A stretch of 31,182 nucleotides of DNA from JBBQWS01 sp038210415 (GTDB taxonomy: Bacteria; Actinomycetota; Actinomycetes; Prado026). The translations under genes were made by a program, and so were the position numbers. The stretch covers positions 1 to 31,182 of the forward strand of contig JBBQWS010000041.1 of assembly GCA_038210415.1 (NCBI GenBank), written 5' to 3'. A model generated the notes under the pieces. The model was not told the origin of the DNA, made no database searches, and saw nothing but the letters and a program-made list of their open reading frames with translations. Of the stretch, positions 8,481-15,706 are shown piece by piece. Within the stretch, counting starts at the first letter, position 1; every line of letters starts with the position of its first letter.

Positions 8481-8500
8481 ATGCTAATGGTTCGGAACCG
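8481..8500 (-). promoter_or_regulatory. Candidate promoter and operator of the GS operon
   Basis: Read on the minus strand, the palindrome GGTTCCGAACC (8499-8489) is followed directly by TAGCAT (8486-8481), a good actinobacterial -10 (TANNNT). The palindrome would therefore lie in the -10/-35 spacer, a typical repressor position. On the plus strand the string AATGGTTCG (8486-8494) recurs at 14732-14740, upstream of the APC permease. The FadR-type regulator encoded just upstream is the natural candidate to bind. No good -35 hexamer is visible. Confidence 0.55.
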
Positions 8501-8565
8501 TACATTTATTGCGGGCCGGGCGCCAGCAAATCCGCCAACTCCAGCTGTTGATCTGGGGGGTGGGG

Positions 8566-9297
8566 TCAGCCGAGGAAGCCGCGCAGCAGGGCCGAGGTGC
8601 CGTCGCAGTGCGCCTCCATCGCCCGGCGAGCGCGTACGGGGTCGCTGTGGATGATCGCGTCGACCACCTCGGCGTGCTGCCCGTCGGAGTGCGCGATGTT
8701 GCGCCGCAGCACGGGGATCGCCGCGAGCAGCTCCCCCACCCGCAGCTGCACGTCGACCACCGCCGAGAGCAGCGAGTCGGACTGCGCCAGCCCGGCGATC
8801 AACAGGTGCAGCCTGGTGTCAGCGCCACGACGGGCCCGGTCGGTCGGCGCCTGCTGGCAGGCCGCGAGCGCGGCCAGCAGGCCTGCCCGATCGGCCGAGG
8901 ACAGCTCCCTGGTGGCCGCGAGCGCTGCCGCACCGGGTTCGACGACGCGCCGGAAGTCGAGCGCGTCCGACAGCCGCTCGCCCATCGCCCGGGCCAGCTC
9001 CGCGGCATCGGTACGGGTCGGCACCCCGGTGTAGGTGACGAAGGTGCCGCCACCACGACCGCGCCGGGTCTCGACGTAGCCCGCCTGCCGGAGCGCCTCC
9101 AGAGCCTCGCGAAGCGTCGTGCGACCCACCTGGAGGGCCAGCGCCAGCTCACGCTCGGACGGCAGCCGCTCGCCGTACTCGATCATGCCCAGCTTGATGC
9201 TGCGGACGAGCCGCTCGACGGCAGTCTCGAAGGCGTTCCCGTCGCGCACCGGGCGGAGCAGCGAGCGCGGTACGTCGGTCGCCATAGGGTTGATCAT
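8566..9297 (-). CDS. FadR-type GntR-family transcriptional regulator
   Basis: The 243-residue protein has an N-terminal winged helix with the GntR signature YGERLPSERELALALQVGRT, then LREALEALRQAGYVETRRG. The C-terminal all-helical FCD ligand domain includes metal-type His residues in DTRLHLLIAG, SDGQHAEVVDA and MEAHCDG. ATG 9297 is the start; ATG 9285 is possible and neither has a clear ribosome-binding site. It stops about 100 bp upstream of the GS start on the same strand and lies 16 bp after the kinase-like gene. It probably represses the GS operon and the APC permease, with an amine or its derivative as ligand. As I recall, a GntR regulator named EutR occupies the same place in S. coelicolor. 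Confidence 0.9.
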   Translation of the reverse strand: MINPMATDVPRSLLRPVRDGNAFETAVERLVRSIKLGMIEYGERLPSERELALALQVGRTTLREALEALRQAGYVETRRGRGGGTFVTYTGVPTRTDAAELARAMGERLSDALDFRRVVEPGAAALAATRELSSADRAGLLAALAACQQAPTDRARRGADTRLHLLIAGLAQSDSLLSAVVDVQLRVGELLAAIPVLRRNIAHSDGQHAEVVDAIIHSDPVRARRAMEAHCDGTSALLRGFLG

Positions 9298-9313
9298 GGC
9301 GCGTCTGCGTCGG

Positions 9314-10240
9314 TCAGGCGACGTCAGCGCGCGAGAGCCCGTCGAGAATGTCGTCGTACTCCGCACCGAGCAGCTCCACCCGCGCCGAGTCGTACTTCAG
9401 CATCCCCCACGACCAGAAGTCGAAGTCGATGCTGGACACGCTGGCCTGGATGGATGCCCAGAGGGTCCAGCCGTACCTCGCCAGCAAAGACCACGCCCGG
9501 GCCCGGGCCAGCTTGGCGGCGGACGGCCGGCCCCAGTACGACGCCACGAGGAGCTCGGTCGCCGCCGGATCCAGGCCGGACTCGGAGGCCACGTTGCCGA
9601 GCTCGAAGCTGGCCTCGTTCATGCCCGAGTACTCGTAGTCGATGATCCAGATCCGCTCACCGTCGTCGATGAAGTTGCCCGCCAGCAGGTCGTTGTTGCA
9701 CGGGACCAGGGGCTCGTCGCCCGCGACCATGGCGTCCTCCAGCCGCTCGACCCTGGCCTCGAGGTCGAGGTAGTCGGGCGGCAGCCGAAAACCATGCGCA
9801 CGCACGTTCGCGAGGTAGCCCCGACGGATCGCCCGCATGTCGAACGTCCCGTGGAAGTCCGGGCCCGCGTGCAGCCGACGCAATGCCTCCGCGATCCGCG
9901 GGATGTTGTCGGGGTCCTGGACGTCCCGCGAGGTCAGCGTGCGTCCCGGCAGGAAGCCGATCGCGAGCAGGCCCGCCTCGGGCACCGCCTCGACGACCGG
10001 CGCCCCCACTCCCGCCTCCCAAGCCATCCGGGTGTTGTGCCGCTCGTTCGCCCGGTCGATCGCGAGCATCCCGGTCTCGTTGGACGACACCCGCACCACA
10101 AGGTCGAGCGGCGGCTCGCCGGAAGCCTGCACGCGGTAGTTCTCGTTGGTGAGACCACCGCCGAGCAGCGTGGCGGTGAACTCACGCTCGCGCAGGACCG
10201 CGAGCGACCGGAGAAACTCCGGCGGTTCGACTTTCGACAT
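9314..10240 (-). CDS. Choline/ethanolamine-kinase-like phosphotransferase (APH fold)
   Basis: The 308-residue protein has an aminoglycoside-phosphotransferase/choline-kinase fold. LLGGGLTNENYRV is the nucleotide loop, CNNDLLAGNFIDD replaces the usual HxDxxxxN Brenner motif (with N-D at the catalytic position), and IWIIDYEYSGMNEASFELGN is the DxE metal motif as in choline and ethanolamine kinases and LicA. ATG 10240 starts it without a clear ribosome-binding site. GTG 10261 overlaps the upstream stop as GTGA and is an alternative, translationally coupled start. It precedes the FadR-type regulator by 16 bp. Its place beside a putative ethanolamine gamma-glutamylation operon suggests ethanolamine, choline or a related amino alcohol as substrate. 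The family is firm; the substrate is inferred. Confidence 0.85.
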   Translation of the reverse strand: MSKVEPPEFLRSLAVLREREFTATLLGGGLTNENYRVQASGEPPLDLVVRVSSNETGMLAIDRANERHNTRMAWEAGVGAPVVEAVPEAGLLAIGFLPGRTLTSRDVQDPDNIPRIAEALRRLHAGPDFHGTFDMRAIRRGYLANVRAHGFRLPPDYLDLEARVERLEDAMVAGDEPLVPCNNDLLAGNFIDDGERIWIIDYEYSGMNEASFELGNVASESGLDPAATELLVASYWGRPSAAKLARARAWSLLARYGWTLWASIQASVSSIDFDFWSWGMLKYDSARVELLGAEYDDILDGLSRADVA

Positions 10241-10257
10241 GGGCGGCAGCGTAGAGC

Positions 10258-11157
10258 TCACAGCTTCGGCGCGTCGAGGTGCCGGCGCACGAGGTCGGCC
10301 ACGAGCTCGGGATGTTCCATCTGTGCGACGTGCCCCGTCTGCGGGAGCACCACGACGTCGGCGATCGCGAAGGAGCGCCGAGCCTTCGGAGCGATGGTTG
10401 AGAGCACCAGCTTGTCCTGGCCTCCGTAGAGCACCAAGGTCGATGCCTGCACCTCGCGGGCCCGGGCCCACAAGGTGTCTCCGCGGCCCGCGACCTGAGC
10501 CAGCATCAGCCCACGGGTCGACGCGCTCATCGCATCGACGGCGTAAGGGAGCGTGGCCCGCCGCTCGACCTCGGCGATCCCCGCAGCGCGGCGGGCGGCC
10601 GAGATCGAGGACGGGTTGGCATAGATGAGGTCGAGCAGGGCGTCCATCCGGGCGCCAGCCGGCATCGCGGCCAGCCGTCGCGCGATCAGGCCGCCGACTC
10701 CGGGCATGGCGAGCACCGCCAGCTGGGTGCGGTACCGGCCGGGTCGGAAGTCGGGGAGCGCGGGCGCCACCAGGACGAGCGTCCGCACGAGGTCGGGCCG
10801 GGTCGCCGCGACGATCGTCGCCACCGCGCCGCCGAGCGAGTTGCCGAACAGGTGCACCGGCCCACGGGCGTCGGCCTCGATGAGGGCGACCACCGAACGG
10901 GCGTGCGCCTCCAGCGAGTAGTCGCCGTCGTCGGGCGGGGGCGACTCGCCGAAACCGGACAGGTCCGGAGCCCGGGCGGACAGCCGGTCGGCCAGCAGGC
11001 CCATCAGGTCGGTCCAGTTGTAAGCCGAGCCGCCGAGACCGTGCACGAGCACGGCCGGCTCGGTTTCGGCGCCGATGGGCGGCGCGCTGCGGACACTGAG
11101 GGTGCGGTCGGACAGGCGGACTCGCTCAGCGGGCCAGGGGTCGTACTCGGTGGTCAT
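10258..11157 (-). CDS. Alpha/beta hydrolase
   Basis: The 299-residue alpha/beta-hydrolase fold protein has oxyanion HGLGGSAYNW, nucleophile elbow GNSLGG, the acid in YGGQDKLV and histidine in QTGHVAQMEHP, so the triad is intact. It has no signal peptide and is probably cytosolic. ATG 11157 gives MTTEYDPWPAE. GTG 11175 would overlap the upstream gene's stop by GTGA and add six residues. The substrate cannot be predicted. It is the second gene of a minus-strand run that begins at 12026 and continues into the kinase-like gene and the regulator. Confidence 0.88.
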   Translation of the reverse strand: MTTEYDPWPAERVRLSDRTLSVRSAPPIGAETEPAVLVHGLGGSAYNWTDLMGLLADRLSARAPDLSGFGESPPPDDGDYSLEAHARSVVALIEADARGPVHLFGNSLGGAVATIVAATRPDLVRTLVLVAPALPDFRPGRYRTQLAVLAMPGVGGLIARRLAAMPAGARMDALLDLIYANPSSISAARRAAGIAEVERRATLPYAVDAMSASTRGLMLAQVAGRGDTLWARAREVQASTLVLYGGQDKLVLSTIAPKARRSFAIADVVVLPQTGHVAQMEHPELVADLVRRHLDAPKL

Positions 11158-11171
11158 GGTGCGATCGTCTC

Positions 11172-12026
11172 TCACGAGGAGACAAGGTACGTCTCGATCC
11201 GTCGATTGAGGGCGTCGAGGGTCGCGCGGATGACGGCCTGACGGGTGTCCTCACGGACGGCGCTGACACCGGTGAGCCGCTCGGTCCCGACCCGGGTGAC
11301 CATCGAGATCTCGACCACGACCGCGTACTCGGCCCCCAGCGGCATGGTCTCGAGGTGCTCGAGCTCGAACCGGACGGTCGACCCGACGGCTTCCTCGACG
11401 GCGCGCAGGGTGGCCTGGGCGACGGCCCGGTGCACGCTGGCGGTGGTCGACAGGGCCTCGGCGTACCCGCTGTGGACCTCGCCCTCGCACTCGAGCGTCA
11501 CCTCGCTGCTGACGCCGGACCGGGCCGAGACCAACTGCATCCGGTGGATCAGCAGCCGGGTTCGCTTGGGTTCCGCCGGTTCCGCCGGTTCCGCCGGTTC
11601 CGCCGGCTCGATCGGCTCGGGACGGACGGGCTCGGGACGGACGGGCTCGGGACGGACGGGTTCGGGAACCGCGCTCAGTGGCGGTCGGGCTGCGTGCCGT
11701 CCGGTCGGCGGTGTGGGCGACTCCGCGGCGGGTGGCCGGGACGGTTGCTCCGCCGCCTGCTCGGCCAGACGCATCGGACGCCGGGGCATGGCCTCCTCGA
11801 CCACCTGCACCCGGCCCGCGTCGACACCGAGACCGAACTTGTCGCCGAGCAACCGGTGCACGGTAGTGGCGACGCGCACCTCATCGGCACCGGGCTCCAG
11901 CTGCAACCGCAGCGTTCCGGGTCCACCAGCGTCATCGGGCAGGATTTCGGCATCGAAGACACCGGCTACGGCGCGCAGCGCCGCAACCACGTCATCGGTG
12001 TCGCCACCGGGCCCCCCCAGGCTCAT
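11172..12026 (-). CDS. Actinobacterial hypothetical protein with Pro-rich tandem-repeat linker
   Basis: The 284-residue protein has three parts. Residues 1-85 form an alpha/beta N-terminal domain with VFDAEILPDDAGG and EVRVATTVHRLLGDKFGLG. A disordered linker has three EPVRP-type units and then four EPA-type units. The C-terminal domain (about 130 residues) starts at KRTRLLIHRMQLV and ends RRIETYLVSS, with SVHRAVAQATLRAVEEA between. I do not recognise a characterised family; similar proteins seem common in actinobacteria. The C-terminal part alternates strands and helices like a duplicated alpha-beta sandwich. ATG 12026 has no ribosome-binding site. It diverges from tetR across 212 bp. Confidence 0.7.
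   Translation of the reverse strand: MSLGGPGGDTDDVVAALRAVAGVFDAEILPDDAGGPGTLRLQLEPGADEVRVATTVHRLLGDKFGLGVDAGRVQVVEEAMPRRPMRLAEQAAEQPSRPPAAESPTPPTGRHAARPPLSAVPEPVRPEPVRPEPVRPEPIEPAEPAEPAEPAEPKRTRLLIHRMQLVSARSGVSSEVTLECEGEVHSGYAEALSTTASVHRAVAQATLRAVEEAVGSTVRFELEHLETMPLGAEYAVVVEISMVTRVGTERLTGVSAVREDTRQAVIRATLDALNRRIETYLVSS
11571..11606. repeat. 9-bp tandem repeat inside a coding gene (four copies)
   Basis: The unit TTCCGCCGG is repeated four times without interruption. On the coding (minus) strand it encodes the E-P-A units of the linker in the hypothetical protein at 11172-12026. Because 9 is divisible by 3, copy-number change would lengthen the linker without a frameshift. Confidence 0.95.
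11616..11660. repeat. 15-bp tandem repeat inside a coding gene (three copies)
   Basis: The unit CTCGGGACGGACGGG occurs three times in a row and is identical in each copy. A partial fourth (TTCGGGA) follows. It encodes the P-V-R-P-E units of the same linker. Exact identity suggests recent duplication. Confidence 0.95.
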
Positions 12027-12238
12027 GGTGCGAGTGTGACAGCACGGAAGGAGCCGTGAGCACGCAGCATCGTGGCTGTCCCCCGGTCGGCGTATCAATC
12101 GAGAGGGTGCGGCACCGACCACCGTCACCGAGTGCGACGGCGTGCGGACCGACTCGCACCCTGCCACCCGATCGGAGCAGCGGCAAGCCGGTGCGCGGCT
12201 TCCTCCCGCCCGCGTTACCGGTGAGTAGGATCGCCTTC

Positions 12239-12880
12239 GTGACGTTCCCATCGACACAGGCCGTACCGCAGGACGAACCCCTGCGCGGCACCCGGCTGCC
12301 CCGCATCGCCCGCCGGGCCCAGCTGCTCGGTGCCGCCCGCGAAGTCTTCGTCGCGAACGGCTACCACGCCGCAGCGATGGACGACATCGCGCTGCGGGCC
12401 GGCGTGTCGAAACCGGTGCTCTACCAACACTTCCCGGGCAAGCTCGAGCTGTACCTCGCCCTCCTCGACCAGAGCATGGACTCCCTCGTCGCGGCGGTGC
12501 GGGACGCCCTGGCGGGCACGACCGACAACAAGGTGCGCGTCACCGCCACCACCCAGGCCTACTTCGACTTCGTGTCCGACGAGGGCGGCGCCTTCCGGCT
12601 GGTCTTCGAGTCCGACCTGACTTCCGAGCCCGCGGTGCGCGAGCGCGTCGAGCGGGTGCTCCAGCAGTGCGCCGAGCTCGTCAGCGAAGTCATCGCCGCC
12701 GATGCAGGCCTCTCCGCCGACGAGTCGCACCTGCTCGCCGTCGGCCTGATCGGCACCGCCCAGGTCTCGGCGCGTTACTGGATGACGCAGGGCGGCCGGA
12801 TCGGGAAGGCTGAGGCGGTCGCGCTGGTTTCCACCCTGACCTGGCGGGGCATCTCCCGCTTCCCTCGGATCAACGGCTGA
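12239..12880 (+). CDS. TetR family transcriptional regulator
   Basis: The 213-residue protein has an N-terminal TetR helix-turn-helix: RRAQLLGAAREVFVANGYH, then MDDIALRAGVSKPVLYQHFPGK. A helical ligand domain follows with FRLVFESDLTSEPAVRERVE. GTG 12239 is chosen, with TAGGAT about eight bases upstream. GTG 12221 and GTG 12056 are in frame, but the added sequence looks unlike the family. The homologue in M. tuberculosis lies next to the DUF3107 gene, as here. Targets are unknown. Confidence 0.92.
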   Translation: MTFPSTQAVPQDEPLRGTRLPRIARRAQLLGAAREVFVANGYHAAAMDDIALRAGVSKPVLYQHFPGKLELYLALLDQSMDSLVAAVRDALAGTTDNKVRVTATTQAYFDFVSDEGGAFRLVFESDLTSEPAVRERVERVLQQCAELVSEVIAADAGLSADESHLLAVGLIGTAQVSARYWMTQGGRIGKAEAVALVSTLTWRGISRFPRING

Positions 12881-12928
12881 CCGTTAGCCTGAGGGCACGA
12901 ACGTCGGTCGCGAGCACGGAGGTTATTG

Positions 12929-13156
12929 GTGGAGGTCAAGGTCGGAGTCAAGGGTGGGCCGCGCGAGCTGACCATCGACATCTCGTTGACGGCGGACGAG
13001 CTCGCGGCGACGGTGCGCGCCGCCCTCGCCGACGACGGCGGGCTGCTGGTGCTGGTCGACGAGAAAGGTCGCCAGCTGCTGGTCCCGTCGGACAAGCTCG
13101 CGTACGTCGAGATCGGTGACTCGAACGAGCGCAGGGTCGGCTTCGGCGCGATGTAG
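12929..13156 (+). CDS. DUF3107 family protein (TB9.4-like)
   Basis: The 75-residue protein is of the actinobacterial DUF3107 family, recognisable from VEVKVGVKGGPRELTID at the start and VPSDKLAYVEIG with RRVGFG at the end. GTG 12929 follows GGAGGT at six bases. TTG 12926 is in frame but too close to that site. It follows tetR by 48 bp. The M. tuberculosis homologue is the antigen TB9.4 (Rv3208A). Its function is unknown; tight conservation beside tetR and the helicase suggests a housekeeping role. Confidence 0.93.
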   Translation: MEVKVGVKGGPRELTIDISLTADELAATVRAALADDGGLLVLVDEKGRQLLVPSDKLAYVEIGDSNERRVGFGAM

Positions 13157-13180
13157 CACCCGGTTGCGCCGGCACCCAGC

Positions 13181-14668
13181 TCACAGCTTGACCGGACCCG
13201 TCTCGCTCTCGATGAGGCCGGTGAACTGGGTGCTAGCGCTGGCCCGGCCCGGGTAGACGAACGTCAGGACGAGACCCACCACGAAGATGGCCAGGGCCAC
13301 CCACGGCGCCCAGATCGTCGGTGCCGTCTGCTTGTAGACCGCCCCGAACACCGCACCGCCGGTCACCAGCACCGACACGACGACCGCGAGGTAGACCTTC
13401 CACTGCTGAGGGTGGCTCTTGAGCCCCTTGACGGCTCCCACCGACAGCAGCAGGTAGATGCTGCCCAGCGCGCAGCTGCCCAGGGTCGACATCCACGTGA
13501 ACATCGCTGCGTAGTGCGGGACACCGGTCAGCGCGAACAGTCCGATCCAGGTCTTGGTCAGGATCACGACGACGACGAAGATGCCCAGAACGATGCCCCC
13601 GGCGACGAGCGGAGTGCCGCGCGACGAGACCTTGGCCAGCCCCTTCGGCAGGCGCCGGTCCCGGGCCATCGCGAACAGTCCGCGGGACGAGGCGACGGTG
13701 ATGCCGATGGCCACGGCGAGCATGTCGAGGACGACGACGAACTCCAGCAGGCGACGGATGGACACCGAGCCGAAGCCGCCGTCGGCCACCGGGCCAGCAA
13801 GCCCGAACAGGGGCGCACCCGCGTTGGTGCCGAGCTTGTCGAGATCGAAGCCGTAGCCGGCAACCTGGGCGTACGTCCCGATCAGGTAGAAGCCTGCGAT
13901 GGCGAGCACCGAGAAGAGGACGGCCCGCGGGATGTCGCGCTTGGGGTGCTCGGTCTCCTCGCCGAGGTTGGCCGAGGTCTCGAAGCCGGTGAACAGGAGC
14001 ACGCCGTACAGGACGCCGAACAGGACACCGCTCAGGCCCGACGGCGAGCTGCTCGGGTTGAACGCCTTGCTGATGTTGTTGCCGCTGCCGACCTTGACGA
14101 TGACGTACAGGAAGAACAGCAGCACGACGCTTATCGAGAACAGCGCCAGCACGAGCTGGGCCCGGGTCGACAGCGCGACGCCGAGGTACAGCACCACGCC
14201 GAGCACCGCGATGATGAGCAGCATCCAAGCGGTGCGCGGGATCGGCGTCTTGTCGAACTCGCCGGCGACGGTGTCGTAGATCGTGCCGCCCAGCAGGGTC
14301 ACCAGACCGGCCCCGAGCCCGATGATCCCGACGTAGTAGACCAGGCCCGAGGCAGCGCCGATGCGCGAGCCGAGACCGTCGCTGACGTAGTCGTAGAGCG
14401 CGCCCGCTGACTGGATGCGCTTGGCGTACTCCGCCACGATCCAGCCCAGGCCGAGCACGCCGATCGACGCGATGACGACCGAGAGCGGCGCTGCGGTGCC
14501 AGCGCCCTTTCCGGAGACGGCGATGATGCCGACCAGCAGGGGGACCAGGAACGCGATCGAGAACACCGGGCCCATGAACCCGACGGACTGCGCGACCGCG
14601 TCGACAAGGGTGAGCTTCGCACCGCTGCCCAGCTGTTCGTACTCGGTATCCGATGAAGGTTGAGCCAC
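13181..14668 (-). CDS. APC superfamily amino-acid/amine permease
   Basis: The 495-residue protein has about twelve hydrophobic segments. Typical APC features are the first helix with SVGFMGPVFSIAFLVPLL, then SAGALYDYVSDGLGSRIG, GFETSANLGEETEHPKRDIPRA and SSRGLFAMARDRRLPKGLAKVS. GTG 14668 has a textbook AAGGAGG at seven bases. Longer open frame upstream is excluded. It sits between DUF3107 and the ferritin-like gene, interrupting a block that is otherwise conserved. Its promoter region shares the GGTTCG palindrome type with the GS operon, so it may import the amine that the GS consumes. The substrate is inferred, with ethanolamine the first candidate. Confidence 0.9.
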   Translation of the reverse strand: MAQPSSDTEYEQLGSGAKLTLVDAVAQSVGFMGPVFSIAFLVPLLVGIIAVSGKGAGTAAPLSVVIASIGVLGLGWIVAEYAKRIQSAGALYDYVSDGLGSRIGAASGLVYYVGIIGLGAGLVTLLGGTIYDTVAGEFDKTPIPRTAWMLLIIAVLGVVLYLGVALSTRAQLVLALFSISVVLLFFLYVIVKVGSGNNISKAFNPSSSPSGLSGVLFGVLYGVLLFTGFETSANLGEETEHPKRDIPRAVLFSVLAIAGFYLIGTYAQVAGYGFDLDKLGTNAGAPLFGLAGPVADGGFGSVSIRRLLEFVVVLDMLAVAIGITVASSRGLFAMARDRRLPKGLAKVSSRGTPLVAGGIVLGIFVVVVILTKTWIGLFALTGVPHYAAMFTWMSTLGSCALGSIYLLLSVGAVKGLKSHPQQWKVYLAVVVSVLVTGGAVFGAVYKQTAPTIWAPWVALAIFVVGLVLTFVYPGRASASTQFTGLIESETGPVKL

Positions 14669-14731
14669 GGACTTGCCTCCTTGAGAGCACGAAGGACGCC
14701 GGGGGACGTCGATTCGTGGAGCCGACCCTGG

Positions 14732-14784
14732 AATGGTTCGCAGGCGAACGTTCGGGACCGAACGACCCGCCGAGCGCAGCCTAG
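14732..14784 (-). promoter_or_regulatory. Two palindromes and -10 candidate upstream of the APC permease
   Basis: Palindrome one is GTTCGCAGGCGAAC (14736-14749). Palindrome two is CGTTCGGGACCGAACG (14749-14764), abutting the first. On the minus strand TAGGCT (14784-14779) is a -10-like hexamer upstream of both, which would place them just after the transcription start. AATGGTTCG at 14732-14740 is identical to 8486-8494 before the GS operon. This suggests a common regulator, probably the FadR-type protein at 8566-9297. Confidence 0.5.
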
Positions 14785-14855
14785 CGGCCACCTTTCGCGG
14801 CGTCACCAGTTTCGGCGAAGTGTGTTTTCCGCCTGACCCGGCCGACCGGCTCAGG

Positions 14856-15572
14856 TCACGCAGACAGGCCTAGCGCCTGCATCCGGCGGGTGTGGTTCTC
14901 GGTGAGCCGGGCAAACATCCGGCCGACCTCGGCCAGGTCGAACCCGGGCAGGCCGTGCACCTGCCCGCCGATGCCGCCGACGAGCAGGTTCGACAGCGCG
15001 TCCCGCTCGGCCGCCGTCCGCTGCGCCTGCGAGAGCATCTCGCCCACCAAGCGCCGCCCCCACAGGGCCAGCCGACCGGCGACGCGCGGGTCGACGGCGA
15101 TCGCCTCGCGGATCGTGGCCACCACGAACGCCGAGTGCCCCGTGTCGGCCAGCACGTCCAGCACCAGCGCCTGGGTCTGGGCGTCCAGGAAACTCGCCAC
15201 CTCGCGGTAGAAGTCGACCCCCACCCCGTCGCCGACGTACGCCTTCATCAGGCCCTCGAGCCAGTCGGCGGGGGCGGTCGACTCGTGGAAGGCGTCGACC
15301 GGGGCGACGAACGGCTGCATGGCCTCGACCGGGTCGGCCCCCATCTCGGAGAGCCGGTCCCGCAGCCTTGTGAAGTGCCGGAACTCGGCGACAGCCATCT
15401 CGGCGAGCTGGGTCTCCTCGTCGATCCGGGGGGCCAGCGCCGCGTCGGCGGCCAGTCGGACGAAGGCGGACAACTCGGTGTACGCGAGGACGCCGAGCAG
15501 GTCGATGACGGCGTCCCGGTAGGCGGGGTCGTCGAGGCTCGGTCCGAGGGCGCCGGGCTGCTGATCGCTCAC
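14856..15572 (-). CDS. Ferritin-like fold protein (MiaE2-like)
   Basis: The 238-residue all-helical protein has carboxylate/histidine helices typical of the ferritin-like hydroxylase family related to tRNA hydroxylase MiaE. The motifs are LGVLAYTELSAFVRL, EMAVAEFRHFTRL, VDAFHEST and DTGHSAFV, with spaced E, E-x-x-H and H ligands of a di-iron centre. GTG 15572 gives SDQQPGALGPS; no clear ribosome-binding site is visible. It is divergent from the DEAD-box helicase across 134 bp, as I recall for Rv3210c and rhlE. The actual reaction is unproven. Confidence 0.85.
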   Translation of the reverse strand: MSDQQPGALGPSLDDPAYRDAVIDLLGVLAYTELSAFVRLAADAALAPRIDEETQLAEMAVAEFRHFTRLRDRLSEMGADPVEAMQPFVAPVDAFHESTAPADWLEGLMKAYVGDGVGVDFYREVASFLDAQTQALVLDVLADTGHSAFVVATIREAIAVDPRVAGRLALWGRRLVGEMLSQAQRTAAERDALSNLLVGGIGGQVHGLPGFDLAEVGRMFARLTENHTRRMQALGLSA

Positions 15573-15609
15573 GCCGCGCAGCGTACGCGGTGGGCGGCCC
15601 TCGGGCCGG

Positions 15610-15615
15610 TACACT
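15610..15615 (+). promoter_or_regulatory. Candidate -10 of the DEAD-box helicase
   Basis: TACACT fits TANNNT and lies about 97 bases before the proposed CTG start at 15707. It would give a 5' leader of roughly 85 nt, common for cold-shock-type helicase mRNAs. No recognisable -35 is seen 17 bp upstream. Confidence 0.35.
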
Positions 15616-15706
15616 CGCCTCACACTGCGCCGCGGGTGCGGATCGTCCTCTAGGTCCCCCGCGCGCCCGAGACGAACGTGCTACGCACTGAAAGAGGCGA
15701 CCCGCC

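Noticed and set aside
7179..8654. 491-codon plus-strand open frame opposite the GS gene
   Set aside because: The minus-strand GS has full family motifs; the plus frame is Val/Glu/Arg/Gly-rich shadow sequence.
12056..12238. N-terminal extension of tetR to GTG 12056 with AAGGAG close by
   Set aside because: The site is only two bases from the GTG and the added sequence does not resemble TetR proteins.
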